Below are positions 22,757 to 32,070 of a stretch of 64,000 bases of DNA, one piece after another; the first letter of the stretch is position 1; every line of letters begins with the position of its first letter. This stretch comes from Candidatus Thorarchaeota archaeon. GTDB taxonomy: Archaea; Asgardarchaeota; Thorarchaeia; Thorarchaeales; Thorarchaeaceae. A program made the translations under genes and the position numbers. The notes below the pieces were generated by a model. It was given only the letters and a program-made list of their open reading frames with translations. It had not been told where the DNA came from and did no database searches. The stretch is taken from positions 1 through 64,000 of the forward strand of contig JAEOSL010000003.1 in assembly GCA_016840385.1 (NCBI GenBank). Reading direction: 5' to 3'.

Positions 22757-25700
22757 GTGACGAATGTTCTGTATCCAAGAAATCCTGCTAGAATTCTTAC
22801 TACAGCCTTCAAGATGGGAATATCAATCACTCTTGCCCTGGGAAGAGATCGGGCTACAGGTAAAGCAAGACCATTATACTTTGGACAGGGGAACAGGATC
22901 AAAGGGATGGCAAGAGTCTGGAGTTCAGCAAAAGAAGAATATCAACAGACCCTCATTGAAGGTCACCCTGATGCTTCAAAATTACTCAAGGCTGAAAACA
23001 ATGTCCGAAGGAGCTTCTCACGGATTCTACTGAAGACCTCTGTGAAATATGGTAACACAGAAACAAAACGAGTAAAACGAGAAGAAGGAAACAAAAAATA
23101 TCTGAATAACCTCTGGGACTATTCTGGAAGCAGATTACGTGATGTCACAAAGGGCAGATACTTCTTTCCAAAACCTGTATCTATTGAGTTGGATGATGGG
23201 ACTGTAGTTGATGGATATCGTGGATCCTCAAAGATACCGTTCTATCCTGTCAGGCACAATCACATTCCAGAACTTGATTTCGCAGATATGATCAGAAGCC
23301 CACTTATGGAGCTTGCAAGACAGTGTTTGAAGTATGGAGTTCCGCCAAAGGATGCCAAGAAGTATATTGATGCTCTACTCTACAGACTCATTCCCTTCAT
23401 GGATTATGTCTACACTAGGAAAAGATCAGGTCGACCCAACTATGTCCGAGATGGACTCAAGGAACTAAGAATTGTTGTAGACCAGATAAAGAATGAGTAT
23501 GGTAATAGAAATGGACAACGTCAGTCAATTACATCAGAGGTCCTAGAATCTGTTACGTATGAAACTCCTTCAGAGGTTGATTTAATCCCTGAGGAGGTTA
23601 TTGAGGTCCCAGAAGATAAATCGGAAAAAGAAACAGAGGATCATATCTTACGAGAGGCTATCACTGAAGCTAAGAAGGATGGGGCCGTTTTAGATGAACC
23701 TTTACAGAATCTAGAGGATCTGTTAAAGAATGGTACCTTGGATATTGAAGACTCACTGGAACTCTTGAGAGAGTATCAAGAGCAAAGCAGAAAATTAGGT
23801 GTCAGAGTTCATAGATTTGTAGGCAAGAACTTTCAGAGCCCTTTCAGTTTCAATGGAATTGTCTATCACGGAACAGAGATGGCGTATGACAATAGCGGAC
23901 TCATCCTACTCTCAGAGGTTCCTGTTGATGGTGGAAGAGGGAGGATTGATTTTGTTCTTGCTCGTGCTAAGAAACTAACACGAGTTGATGGAGCTCCCTC
24001 CATTGTGGTCTGTGAACCCTTCATGATCGTTGACCTGAAGACAAAGAATGCTTTCGACTTTGATATCTACGGAATCGAATCACGCACTACGGACAAGCAG
24101 AATGTAGTTCGTGAATTTATCTTGGAACATAGGGAAATGACTCCTGATGAATGGGAGAATGTCCTTTCAAACACTCCAGATGAATATGAAAAAGAGCAAC
24201 TTGATGCATATGAGAAGGCGGCTCTCACTGACTACAAGAGTGCTATGTGGAAGGATGTTGATGCTCAGAAAAGCCTTGTAAAAGCTGTATTGGTCGTTGA
24301 CTCGCACCAGAGCTGGAAGGACATCAGTGAGGCAATACTTCCTCTGGTCTTGAAGGCATACAACAAATGTGTTGATGGAACAATATCAGAGGGGGATTTT
24401 CTCGTTCCTTCTGATGGGGATAAGGCTCTCAGAATTGCCATGCAACTGCTCTCGGTCACCAGACCTACCACTGAAACTGAAGAACTGGATATCCCTATTC
24501 CTCTGAAACCATTCAAGAAACGGGTTGAGGATGGGAAAGAATTTGTGCTCTATCTCACTGTTCCAGGAATAGGCTCTCCCACTCAGTCCGCAGCATCTAT
24601 CGCAGAACGATGGCACGGTCTAGAATATGTACATGGTCTTGCACGAAGACGCCATCGTGATGTATATTGGTTTGATCTAGTTGGTGAATACACAGACCCG
24701 GTTCTGAGAAAGAAGCAGTTCAGGTTGAAGTTCCAAACGAACTCGATTAAACGGTTCTTCAGAGATAGGGTTCAGATGAGGGACCTCTCTGATCAAGTGC
24801 GTGAGTATATCTATGAAGGGGCACCCATTAGTTCGCTTAGAACATGGATACAGGATCTACTCAGAGATGGCCATAACCCAATCATCGTGGTTTCAGGGTG
24901 GGAGGCTCTCCGGCGAAGTACACCAGATTCACATCAAATGTATCTTGATGAGATTGTGACAACCATCATACAGACAATTCCAGTCAAGAGTACTACTGTG
25001 TGGTTTGCTCGTCCTGTGCCTATTGCACAGAGTAGTATTACCTATTCGACAAGGTGTGTTGCTCCTTTCTATCAAGGGTCACTGTGGCAGAACATTGTAG
25101 ACACCATAATCTGGAATGTCGCCATGCCGCCTGACAGGTCCGGAGCAAGAATGTCTACTAATTACCATGAACGTGGTATCCTCATTGAACAACCTGAGAG
25201 AACACTTGTATGGAAGATAGTTGAGATTATGCCTTTACGAGGGTGGGGACAAGATTTCCAATCTGGTGGGAGAAAGATACCTGAAGCCTATTACAGAGGT
25301 AGTGGAGCAGTTGTTCAACAGAGTAGCTGGTATATGGAGAAACAACTGAAAAGAACATTGGAAATCATTCCCCATCTATTACCCCAACACGAGTACAATC
25401 CAGAACCACACTCGAATTTCAATCTTGATATTGAGAAAGTATCTATAGGACACGACACATCACAAGAGTCCAGACCAAGGCTCACGTTCATGCCGACTCA
25501 GGTCCTTATAGAGAAGGAGGAAGATGGGCGGGTCAAGCCTCTGTTACCGATAACTGACATCAATCGAAGAAGAGAATGCAGGCAGATGAGGCTTGATGTT
25601 TCTCTCCAACAACGGACCACACGCCCTCTCTCAGAATATTATCTTTCCGCTAAAGAGATTGATGATTACAATCTCGCACTAACCGAGATTCGACTTCTGA

Positions 25701-27301
25701 AGGACACAATCAAGTTCTTGGAGCAAGCGGGTGAAAACCACCTGAAGGACCTCCTTGACCGGATATCAGAGGTGCTCGAAAATACAGATGAAATGATCCA
25801 TGCAGAGAATACTAAATCCCTTATGAATCGACTCCGACTCATTCGTCAGATCTTGGAAACCAACACCCTGAGCAAAGAAGTCTGGAGCCGGCTGCTACCT
25901 AATCGCTCTACCATTCCAAGACACCTTACGAAGGCCCAGAGAGACCATGTGACCGCTATTCAGAACAGGCACCCTGATGTTCTCCTGATTACAGGAAATC
26001 ACCTCTTCCTCATGATTCTTACAGCTCTAGGTTCCAATCCTGAAACAACATATACGGGGTCGCTGATGGCATTATGGGATTATGTGCTGCCATGGCACCT
26101 CATTGGTCTAGGACTAAAAACAGTATATCCCAAGAGTCACATTACCGGGAGATCAGTACTTGATAGACACAAACTCTTGAAACGATTGCATCATCGGATA
26201 GTAGAACGAAACAAATCTATCGACCTGCAGGTATCTTTGACCAATGTCAGGTTTGGGCAATTGATTGCCCTGTCCTCTTCAGGAGCTGCAGACTCCGCCT
26301 ATCTCTGGTTGTTATTCCAACGAACACCGGGAACAAATGACATGAATGCAGCACTCCTGAATCCAAGGGGTATCGACCCCTCCCTCTCAATCGTAGATAC
26401 TATCCACAAGATGGTCTCGGAGGGAACCTATTGGAGTGGGAGTGACTTGAACCTTCTGAGTTGGTATGCCAGGTTGCAGGGTGATGAAACTCATTTACGA
26501 ATAATGGTTGCAGATCAGCACGGAGAGCAGGTCCTCTGGATAGATGATAAGAAACGAAGAAGATGGATTCCCATTGGGAATATTCACTACACAACTAGAA
26601 GATTTGAGGATGTGACTCTGGTGCGCACTATAGCCCTCTCTGCAGATCCTCATCTTCAGCCCATCGAGTATGATGATGTTCGGCGTCCAATTCATAAGAT
26701 AAAAGACATGGTAGATATAGCAACGCTCATTCTGCATAAGGGGCTAAAGGGAAGCATATCTGCTACCTGCAAGGTAACTCTTGATACTAAAAATGAGATG
26801 TATAGGGCCATCTTTACGAAGAAGAAATCTGAGGAGATGATCGGGGAGCTTCTGATCAACAGAACCACTGACCTGTTAGAAATCCTCAGACGCCCTGATA
26901 ATGAGTGCGAACCGGTTATGGTCAATGGACACAAATTGATCTGGAACAGGTTCAAAGATATCTCATACGATGATGATGTTGCATTGCTTGGACCCTGGGT
27001 CAATAGGCAAAACCCCTTTCCAAAGATGAGCCTGAAGGTACCGCCTACAGCAAGGAACTTGCTACATGCCACCAAGGAGTTTAATATTACCATCGAGATG
27101 TATCACGATCCATGGACCTGCCCCTTGAAACACATCTCACTAGAGGATATACAGAAGAGTCATCGCTTAGCTCGGACCATTGAGCATCGCTACCTCTTCG
27201 GATTTAGGAGTTCACTGGGAGAACCCATACACATCAGTAATGAACCGGGATTGCACCATGGGTCATGTTGGAGGATTCATGTTGATACTCCTCACACCTG
27301 A
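22757..27301 (+). CDS. 1514-residue protein with RecB/Cas4-type nuclease core
   Basis: A very large protein, mostly unrecognised. Residues about 385-490 carry a PD-(D/E)XK nuclease of the RecB/Cas4 kind: D398 in GRGRIDFVLARA, D426-x-K428 in IVDLKTK, and Q481-xxx-Y485 in EQLDAYEKA, the QxxxY motif of that group. Residues 250-345 are acidic and linker-like. Residues about 700-800 contain PIIVVSGWEALRR, a strand resembling an ATPase Walker B region, but no Walker A is found. Residues about 1000-1080 are helical. The start is taken at GTG 22757; a Met at codon 20 is an alternative. It is transcribed divergently from the RuvC nuclease and overlaps the next gene by 23 bases. Coding composition looks more GC-rich than the 16-20 kb genes. 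Confidence 0.75.
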   Translation: MTNVLYPRNPARILTTAFKMGISITLALGRDRATGKARPLYFGQGNRIKGMARVWSSAKEEYQQTLIEGHPDASKLLKAENNVRRSFSRILLKTSVKYGNTETKRVKREEGNKKYLNNLWDYSGSRLRDVTKGRYFFPKPVSIELDDGTVVDGYRGSSKIPFYPVRHNHIPELDFADMIRSPLMELARQCLKYGVPPKDAKKYIDALLYRLIPFMDYVYTRKRSGRPNYVRDGLKELRIVVDQIKNEYGNRNGQRQSITSEVLESVTYETPSEVDLIPEEVIEVPEDKSEKETEDHILREAITEAKKDGAVLDEPLQNLEDLLKNGTLDIEDSLELLREYQEQSRKLGVRVHRFVGKNFQSPFSFNGIVYHGTEMAYDNSGLILLSEVPVDGGRGRIDFVLARAKKLTRVDGAPSIVVCEPFMIVDLKTKNAFDFDIYGIESRTTDKQNVVREFILEHREMTPDEWENVLSNTPDEYEKEQLDAYEKAALTDYKSAMWKDVDAQKSLVKAVLVVDSHQSWKDISEAILPLVLKAYNKCVDGTISEGDFLVPSDGDKALRIAMQLLSVTRPTTETEELDIPIPLKPFKKRVEDGKEFVLYLTVPGIGSPTQSAASIAERWHGLEYVHGLARRRHRDVYWFDLVGEYTDPVLRKKQFRLKFQTNSIKRFFRDRVQMRDLSDQVREYIYEGAPISSLRTWIQDLLRDGHNPIIVVSGWEALRRSTPDSHQMYLDEIVTTIIQTIPVKSTTVWFARPVPIAQSSITYSTRCVAPFYQGSLWQNIVDTIIWNVAMPPDRSGARMSTNYHERGILIEQPERTLVWKIVEIMPLRGWGQDFQSGGRKIPEAYYRGSGAVVQQSSWYMEKQLKRTLEIIPHLLPQHEYNPEPHSNFNLDIEKVSIGHDTSQESRPRLTFMPTQVLIEKEEDGRVKPLLPITDINRRRECRQMRLDVSLQQRTTRPLSEYYLSAKEIDDYNLALTEIRLLKDTIKFLEQAGENHLKDLLDRISEVLENTDEMIHAENTKSLMNRLRLIRQILETNTLSKEVWSRLLPNRSTIPRHLTKAQRDHVTAIQNRHPDVLLITGNHLFLMILTALGSNPETTYTGSLMALWDYVLPWHLIGLGLKTVYPKSHITGRSVLDRHKLLKRLHHRIVERNKSIDLQVSLTNVRFGQLIALSSSGAADSAYLWLLFQRTPGTNDMNAALLNPRGIDPSLSIVDTIHKMVSEGTYWSGSDLNLLSWYARLQGDETHLRIMVADQHGEQVLWIDDKKRRRWIPIGNIHYTTRRFEDVTLVRTIALSADPHLQPIEYDDVRRPIHKIKDMVDIATLILHKGLKGSISATCKVTLDTKNEMYRAIFTKKKSEEMIGELLINRTTDLLEILRRPDNECEPVMVNGHKLIWNRFKDISYDDDVALLGPWVNRQNPFPKMSLKVPPTARNLLHATKEFNITIEMYHDPWTCPLKHISLEDIQKSHRLARTIEHRYLFGFRSSLGEPIHISNEPGLHHGSCWRIHVDTPHT

Positions 27302-28079
27302 ACTGAGGGAGCTCATGGAGGTCCGACTCACTGATGCACAAGCACGGTCTCTCCTAAGTCCTCAGGAACTGGTCTATTGGTCAAAGGATGGGCAAAAATG
27401 GGTGACCCACACTTTCAATCTAGAGGTCAGAAAGGACTGTATTGAAGAAGTGAAGGAGTCCTGGCATCTACGCACGATGTTGACGGAGTTGACAGGTCTT
27501 GAGTATGACCCACATCTTCCAGGAGTGCAACTACAAAACCCTGATAGGTGGAGCCCCTACTTCGCCATCAGGCCAGAATGCGTTATGATAGGTCTGAGAG
27601 AGAAGGACACTGGACAGACACAAGAGAGAAGAGTTTCCGAACGGGCTGTTGCCTTACGGGATGAGTCTGATGTAAAGAAGCTTCTAGAACGTGAGATGAA
27701 GAAGTTCTTAGAGAGTACTGGTATTACTGTGGACCGACGATTGTTATCAGAGATTCAGGGAGAGATAGCGGTTTCGATTGAGGTGTACGGAGTAAGCAAG
27801 GATAGAACATGGGTTGAGTTTGATAGGGCAACTATTGAGCAGGACTCAACAGGTGGACGGATCATCTATGTGGTCTTGACCTCAGAGCTTGAATTTCATA
27901 AGATTCCTGTCACTGGGCATCTGCATAATATCAGGCAATTTGGACGTGTTAACAGGGAGGATTTTGTGAGTAATATCAGGTCATACCTTGATGAGTTCAA
28001 TCTCAGTGATGAGGACAGGGATAGGGCTGTGAAGGAGTGTATTAGAGTGATGAGAAAAGAGAAACTCATCACACGATGA
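27279..28079 (+). CDS. Partner protein of the 1514-residue nuclease, unknown function
   Basis: A 266-residue protein starting MLILLTPELRELMEVRLTDAQARSLL. The start at 27279 is chosen because GGAGG (27270-27274) lies four bases upstream and is inside the end of the preceding gene; the 23-base overlap implies translational coupling. The middle contains a charged helix (ESDVKKLLEREMKKFLESTGI) and the C-terminus a basic helical segment (LSDEDRDRAVKECIRVMRKEKL). No catalytic motif is seen. Together with the two nucleases it seems to complete one element. Confidence 0.65.
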   Translation: MLILLTPELRELMEVRLTDAQARSLLSPQELVYWSKDGQKWVTHTFNLEVRKDCIEEVKESWHLRTMLTELTGLEYDPHLPGVQLQNPDRWSPYFAIRPECVMIGLREKDTGQTQERRVSERAVALRDESDVKKLLEREMKKFLESTGITVDRRLLSEIQGEIAVSIEVYGVSKDRTWVEFDRATIEQDSTGGRIIYVVLTSELEFHKIPVTGHLHNIRQFGRVNREDFVSNIRSYLDEFNLSDEDRDRAVKECIRVMRKEKLITR

Positions 28080-28256
28080 GCGAATTTACCCACTGGCCCG
28101 TGATTTCGCATCTGCTCGATTTGAGTTTATAGAGATTGTGGTGAAGTCGAGTTATGAGTATGATTTACTTAGATAGTTGCATGATATCGGTTAATTTATT
28201 AGGTTCTCAATAGATACCTGTATGGAGCAATCTATCTAAAGAATGGGGAATCTCTT

Positions 28257-28721
28257 GTGTTCATCGGTCTTCGCTACCCAACAAAACAACAGAGCGCGAT
28301 ATGGCTTCGGAGAAGACAGAAGGATCAACCATCCAATATCGCTGAGGATATGACTGTTTCAAGACCATATGTGAGCCAAGCACAGAGGATAGCAGAAGAA
28401 CGAATTGGGAGTCTGCTCAAACACACAGCGAAAGTAAATCGCATAGTTCTCGATAATTTGAGTTCAGAATACGGTTTTGCAGTTGGTTATTGTCATGCAC
28501 ATGACTCCCAAACGTACATCACTTATTCTCACAAAATGGGAGTTCAAGTCTGGTTTTCACACAAGGGTGATTGTGATAGCTGTGATTTGAATGAAAATTG
28601 CAACGAAGTACTTCGAAATCTAGCAGAAGAATGGGAGATAACTTTAGCAAAAGATTTGGCACCTACTCAACTTGGTGAAACTCTTTTCAATTTGATAATG
28701 AGGAAACTAGAATGGAAATAG
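28257..28721 (+). CDS. HTH regulator with cysteine cluster
   Basis: A 154-residue protein: residues about 10-45 form a helix-turn-helix (QQSAIWLRRRQKDQPSNIAEDMTVSRPYVSQAQRIA), and the C-terminal part has CDSCDLNENC, three cysteines plus one that could bind zinc or an iron-sulfur cluster. It resembles small archaeal regulators, but no family name is certain. Start is GTG 28257. The last 10 bases overlap the next gene, so the two are coupled. Confidence 0.6.
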   Translation: MFIGLRYPTKQQSAIWLRRRQKDQPSNIAEDMTVSRPYVSQAQRIAEERIGSLLKHTAKVNRIVLDNLSSEYGFAVGYCHAHDSQTYITYSHKMGVQVWFSHKGDCDSCDLNENCNEVLRNLAEEWEITLAKDLAPTQLGETLFNLIMRKLEWK

Positions 28722-29194
28722 ATCAACATGACAAAACAAGTATGATCAGGAGAATTTGTCGCTTTCCAGCATCTGTACCAAAATCAGCATCATTGCATTT
28801 TGGTGGGAGAGAACTTCTATGGGGAGGAATTGTACTTGTGATTCTGGGCTTTTTCATGCTATTCCTTTTACCTCTTGGAGTAGTATTCATACTGTATTCA
28901 CAAAAGACTCGTCTAGAAGCAGGACCGGGCTTCATGAAGTCCCACAAGTCAAAGATTGTGCTGGTGATTATAATTCTTGGATTTCTTGCATGGTCACCCT
29001 GGATAACTGAAGACTATGCAATAGATTTAGTGATAGATCATCTTGGAGGACCTGAGGAACCGTACAATTATCTTGGGTCAACAATTCCAGTAAGTGATGT
29101 GCCTAAAAACTTTGTAAGAGTGCCATTTGGAGCTCTAATTTATTTTCCAAGTGAGGCCATGCATATAGTCACCTTTTGGGGTGGAGTAATCTAA
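28712..29194 (+). CDS. Membrane protein, two to three helices
   Basis: A 160-residue protein with hydrophobic segments at about 35-62 (LLWGGIVLVILGFFMLFLLPLGVVFILY) and 82-97 (KIVLVIIILGFLAW), and a C-terminal region that is probably extracellular (DHLGGPEEPYNYLGSTIPVSDVPKNF). No family recognised. It overlaps the upstream regulator gene by 10 bases, suggesting that the regulator responds to or controls it. Confidence 0.55.
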   Translation: MEIDQHDKTSMIRRICRFPASVPKSASLHFGGRELLWGGIVLVILGFFMLFLLPLGVVFILYSQKTRLEAGPGFMKSHKSKIVLVIIILGFLAWSPWITEDYAIDLVIDHLGGPEEPYNYLGSTIPVSDVPKNFVRVPFGALIYFPSEAMHIVTFWGGVI

Positions 29195-29275
29195 TTTTGA
29201 TAACCGAGATTGCATAAGTCATATAACGAAGCTAATTCTAGCGCGATGCATCTCTAGAATAAGGAGGCTCTACGT

Positions 29276-29428
29276 ATGAGCGAGCACAAGAAGCTTTACG
29301 ATGAAGTATTTGAACTCATTGAGAAACATGTTTTAGCTCTAGTCCTTTTACTGCACTTCTTTTCTTTAGAAAAATACCTTCATTTGGAACCAGTGATATA
29401 TTCTATGAAAAGTTTAAAACTAACTTGA
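29276..29428 (+). pseudogene. 5' remnant of a serine hydroxymethyltransferase gene
   Basis: The ATG at 29276 opens MSEHKKLYDEVFELIEKH, matching 11 of 17 residues of the start of intact glyA at 32071 (SDHKEKYDTIFQLIEKH). Even the upstream ATAAGGAG ribosome-binding sequence is shared. After the His the similarity stops, and the frame runs into unrelated codons ending at 29428. It is a diverged leftover, not a recent duplication. Confidence 0.65.
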
Positions 29429-29452
29429 ATATTTTCAGAATCAAATTCGTTC

Positions 29453-29638
29453 GTGGAACGTTGGGGATTTCTAGCAATGGTACTAATCAGTCAAGAAAGT
29501 CAAGTTATGTTCTCAGCTGGATACATTGTCATACCATTCATCTTATTGATTCTGGTATTAGGCTATAGATATCTTAGGACATATTTAGAAAAGCGTCGTG
29601 AGAATGCTGCTAGTGAACCATTCGAAAATCAATCTTGA
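29453..29638 (+). CDS. Small single-helix membrane protein
   Basis: A 61-residue frame from GTG 29453 with one clear membrane helix (YIVIPFILLILVLGYRYL) and a basic-then-acidic cytoplasmic tail (EKRRENAASEPFENQS). Shape and charge pattern are sensible, but no family is recognised and no strong ribosome-binding site is seen. Confidence 0.4.
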   Translation: MERWGFLAMVLISQESQVMFSAGYIVIPFILLILVLGYRYLRTYLEKRRENAASEPFENQS

Positions 29639-29720
29639 CCGCAGAGTAATTCTTTAGATATTTCGTAAAAAAATACAGGGCTGGTCAATTTAATACTGAC
29701 CAGCTTACGTTTAATTAGCT

Positions 29721-30947
29721 TTATGATGCTGGATGTGGGCTATAACCTGAGTCAAGGATGGCTAGGCTGTGTCTCGTGAAAAAGAGCAGGCCAAAGAAGA
29801 AAAATCCACCATCCCAGTGAATTCTAGTAATCAAATCCCAACGGAAATTAAACGAGGATGTAGCACCATTATGGAAAAGTGAGGCCCTATAAGATTTGAA
29901 ATTGGTATGGGACGCAGTTATTGGTGGATCCATCCACCATGGAAATCCAAAATAATTGGGTACGCCGTACCCACTTTCTGGTGGGAACTCCTCATTCCAA
30001 AGAAGTTCATCGGATACTGAATTGTCAGTGATTTTCACCATAGATCCGCCTGAACTTTGACTAGCTCCAAAACCTACAGTTGGTCCACTACTGCCTATTT
30101 TAATACTTTGTGAGAATGATTGGGTCCATGTTCCTACAGTAGATGTAGGGTAATGGTCCCATTCGGTCCCATCAAAATTATAGATACAATTTTCGCGTTC
30201 ATATATCCATGGACCGACCCAGTTAGCATAATCCTCCTTGTAGTCACCGGAATCACTGTATGAAGTTACTCCTTCATCAATTGTCCACCATTTCCAGCCA
30301 GTGTTATAGTCGTATACTGACCTACGTACTTCATGCTGGTATCTTTGCTTCCAAGACCAACCATCACCATCATCTAAGGCACTTATGACACCTGTGTGAT
30401 ACTCATCTTCGTACCATATTCGATCCACTGCTCGGTCATCTCCTGAGAAACTTGATAGAATGACAGGCCCATGGTTATCCACAGCAGAAGCCTCTTCTAG
30501 CAAAATTATCTCTTCCTGAAGAGCATTCGTGAAGTAGGTTGAATTTCCGTTCGAAGCATAATAACTGAACGATTTATGTTTAGATGGATTTCCTGCCGTA
30601 ATTACATGATATTCATAACGTTCAATCTCTTCAAAATAAGAAGAAGTATTTTCTTCTTTGAATTCACCGGTTTCAAGATTGAGAGAACAACTAGTTTCAG
30701 TATGCTCAACTAATTGGGTTTTTACAGGATTCATTGAGTAAACAACAACTGGTACATTCCTCTTCAAGCTGGTTTCAGTATATATTGATAGAACTTCGTT
30801 ACTCAGATTACTAACCTCAAACACAAGTGGATTATTACTATTTGTTACGTTATTTGTTACGTTCAATGGTGTTGACGCCAGAACTGGTAATGAAAGCGAT
30901 ATGATTGTTAACAGAGTTAATACTACTGTCTTTTGTTTTTTTAAAAT
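29721..30947 (-). CDS. Secreted aromatic-rich protein, probable rare start codon
   Basis: A 381-residue body begins at a TTG (30866), but the frame stays open upstream and encodes a textbook signal peptide: KKQKTVVLTLLTIISLSLPVLAS. The only well-placed start for it is an ATT at 30947, nine bases downstream of a perfect GGAGG; no ATG, GTG or TTG is in frame there. The mature part is rich in Trp, Tyr, Ser and acidic residues with many N-glycosylation sequons, including a GSSGPTVGFGASQSSGGSM stretch, and ends in an aromatic segment (GGFFFFGLLFF). It looks like an exported surface or effector protein. Function unknown. Confidence 0.55.
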   Translation of the reverse strand: MLKKQKTVVLTLLTIISLSLPVLASTPLNVTNNVTNSNNPLVFEVSNLSNEVLSIYTETSLKRNVPVVVYSMNPVKTQLVEHTETSCSLNLETGEFKEENTSSYFEEIERYEYHVITAGNPSKHKSFSYYASNGNSTYFTNALQEEIILLEEASAVDNHGPVILSSFSGDDRAVDRIWYEDEYHTGVISALDDGDGWSWKQRYQHEVRRSVYDYNTGWKWWTIDEGVTSYSDSGDYKEDYANWVGPWIYERENCIYNFDGTEWDHYPTSTVGTWTQSFSQSIKIGSSGPTVGFGASQSSGGSMVKITDNSVSDELLWNEEFPPESGYGVPNYFGFPWWMDPPITASHTNFKSYRASLFHNGATSSFNFRWDLITRIHWDGGFFFFGLLFFTRHSLAILDSGYSPHPAS

Positions 30948-31134
30948 ACCACTGTCCCTCCTATTATTATTGGTACTTCAGAAAGAAGTACCAATCCATA
31001 GACTACGTAGCTTGTTTAAGTATGTTCTTATGCACAAAATAATTATTGATAATATTATTCCATTTGAAGAATATGGAAAATTTAAGGAAAAGAATATCTG
31101 TAAACTCTTTGGAAGATAGGGTGGTGATGTAACC

Positions 31135-31686
31135 GTGGTTGAAAATCGTGGAGGATATTCTCATTTAGCAAATCTACCATTAAAGAAAATACTGCCAGTT
31201 GTCTTGGTTCTTAGTATAGTGATAACTAGTATTCTAATCATTGGACTGCAACCAGTTCATCGTACGACTATTGAACATTCAGACATAGAAAATGATGTGT
31301 CTGATTCAAATATTGATATCATTTCAATTAGATCATACCTTAATGAAAGTGACATCATTCTTCAAATGACAGTATTAGGAACAATCTTGAACAGTACTGC
31401 TGACTCGAATTATGAGTACCGATTGATAATAGTTGCAAGGGGTGTTATCGATGACAGATCTCACATCTACACATGTTACTATGCCAATGGGACAACATGG
31501 CCTTATGATTTTCAAGCAACACCTGAAAACAATACTCTCGTAATAGTATTCCCATTGACGATATTTCTATCGGATTCATATATGATTGGACTTGAGGGCA
31601 TAGCAACTGTTAGCGGTAATGATGGAGTGGAACGGGATCAAACTGAAGAGGATCGAAACGGAATTGTAGCTAGATTGCTTTTCTAG
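31135..31686 (+). CDS. Membrane-anchored extracellular protein
   Basis: A 183-residue protein with one N-terminal anchor (ILPVVLVLSIVITSILIIGL, residues 20-39) and an outside beta-rich domain with several Asn-x-Ser/Thr sites. GTG start at 31135, with GGTGGTG a few bases upstream. No family recognised. It is divergent from the secreted protein gene, with about 190 AT-rich bases between them, in which I see nothing beyond possible promoters. Confidence 0.55.
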   Translation: MVENRGGYSHLANLPLKKILPVVLVLSIVITSILIIGLQPVHRTTIEHSDIENDVSDSNIDIISIRSYLNESDIILQMTVLGTILNSTADSNYEYRLIIVARGVIDDRSHIYTCYYANGTTWPYDFQATPENNTLVIVFPLTIFLSDSYMIGLEGIATVSGNDGVERDQTEEDRNGIVARLLF

Positions 31687-31742
31687 ACTCTCTACTCAGT
31701 CTATGCAGGTACAGCTCTCACAGTCCTAGCCTGCACAATATA

Positions 31743-32033
31743 TGCCACATTACAGGAGGGCCAGATCAGGACCATCTTGTCTGGGGCAATATCATCGGAG
31801 GTTGCTTTGGCAATGAATACGAGATATGCAGTGAAAAAAGAGAAATTATTCATCGTAAAGATGGAAAAAGGCATTCACCATATCTCACCCAGTCTTTGAA
31901 AGGGTTAAAGAGCATTAATCCTAGCGATTGGGCTCCTGTTTGTAAGCCATGTCATTTTGATGTGCATGCATTGATGAGAGTAAAGACTTTTGAATGGAAC
32001 AGTATCAAAAAGTTCCTTAGAGAAGCATCATAA
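31743..32033 (+). pseudogene. HNH-type endonuclease remnant without start codon
   Basis: This otherwise gene-free stretch of about 380 bases holds a frame without a usable start that ends TAA at 32031-32033. It reads CFGNEYEICSEKREIIHRKDGKRH, then LKSINPSDWAPVCKPCHFDVHALM: an HNH-like zinc fold (first cysteine pair, IHRKDG, then CKPCHxxxH). It is probably the 3' part of a homing or restriction-type nuclease whose 5' part is lost. It lies directly between the accessory genes and the start of glyA. Confidence 0.5.
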
Positions 32034-32070
32034 TTTACTGATGCTAGATTCACGATAAGGAGAAGAAACT

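Noticed and set aside
22764..23033. 89-residue frame at the start of the giant gene
   Set aside because: Out-of-frame shadow within the first part of the 1514-residue gene, although it begins with a nearby ATG.
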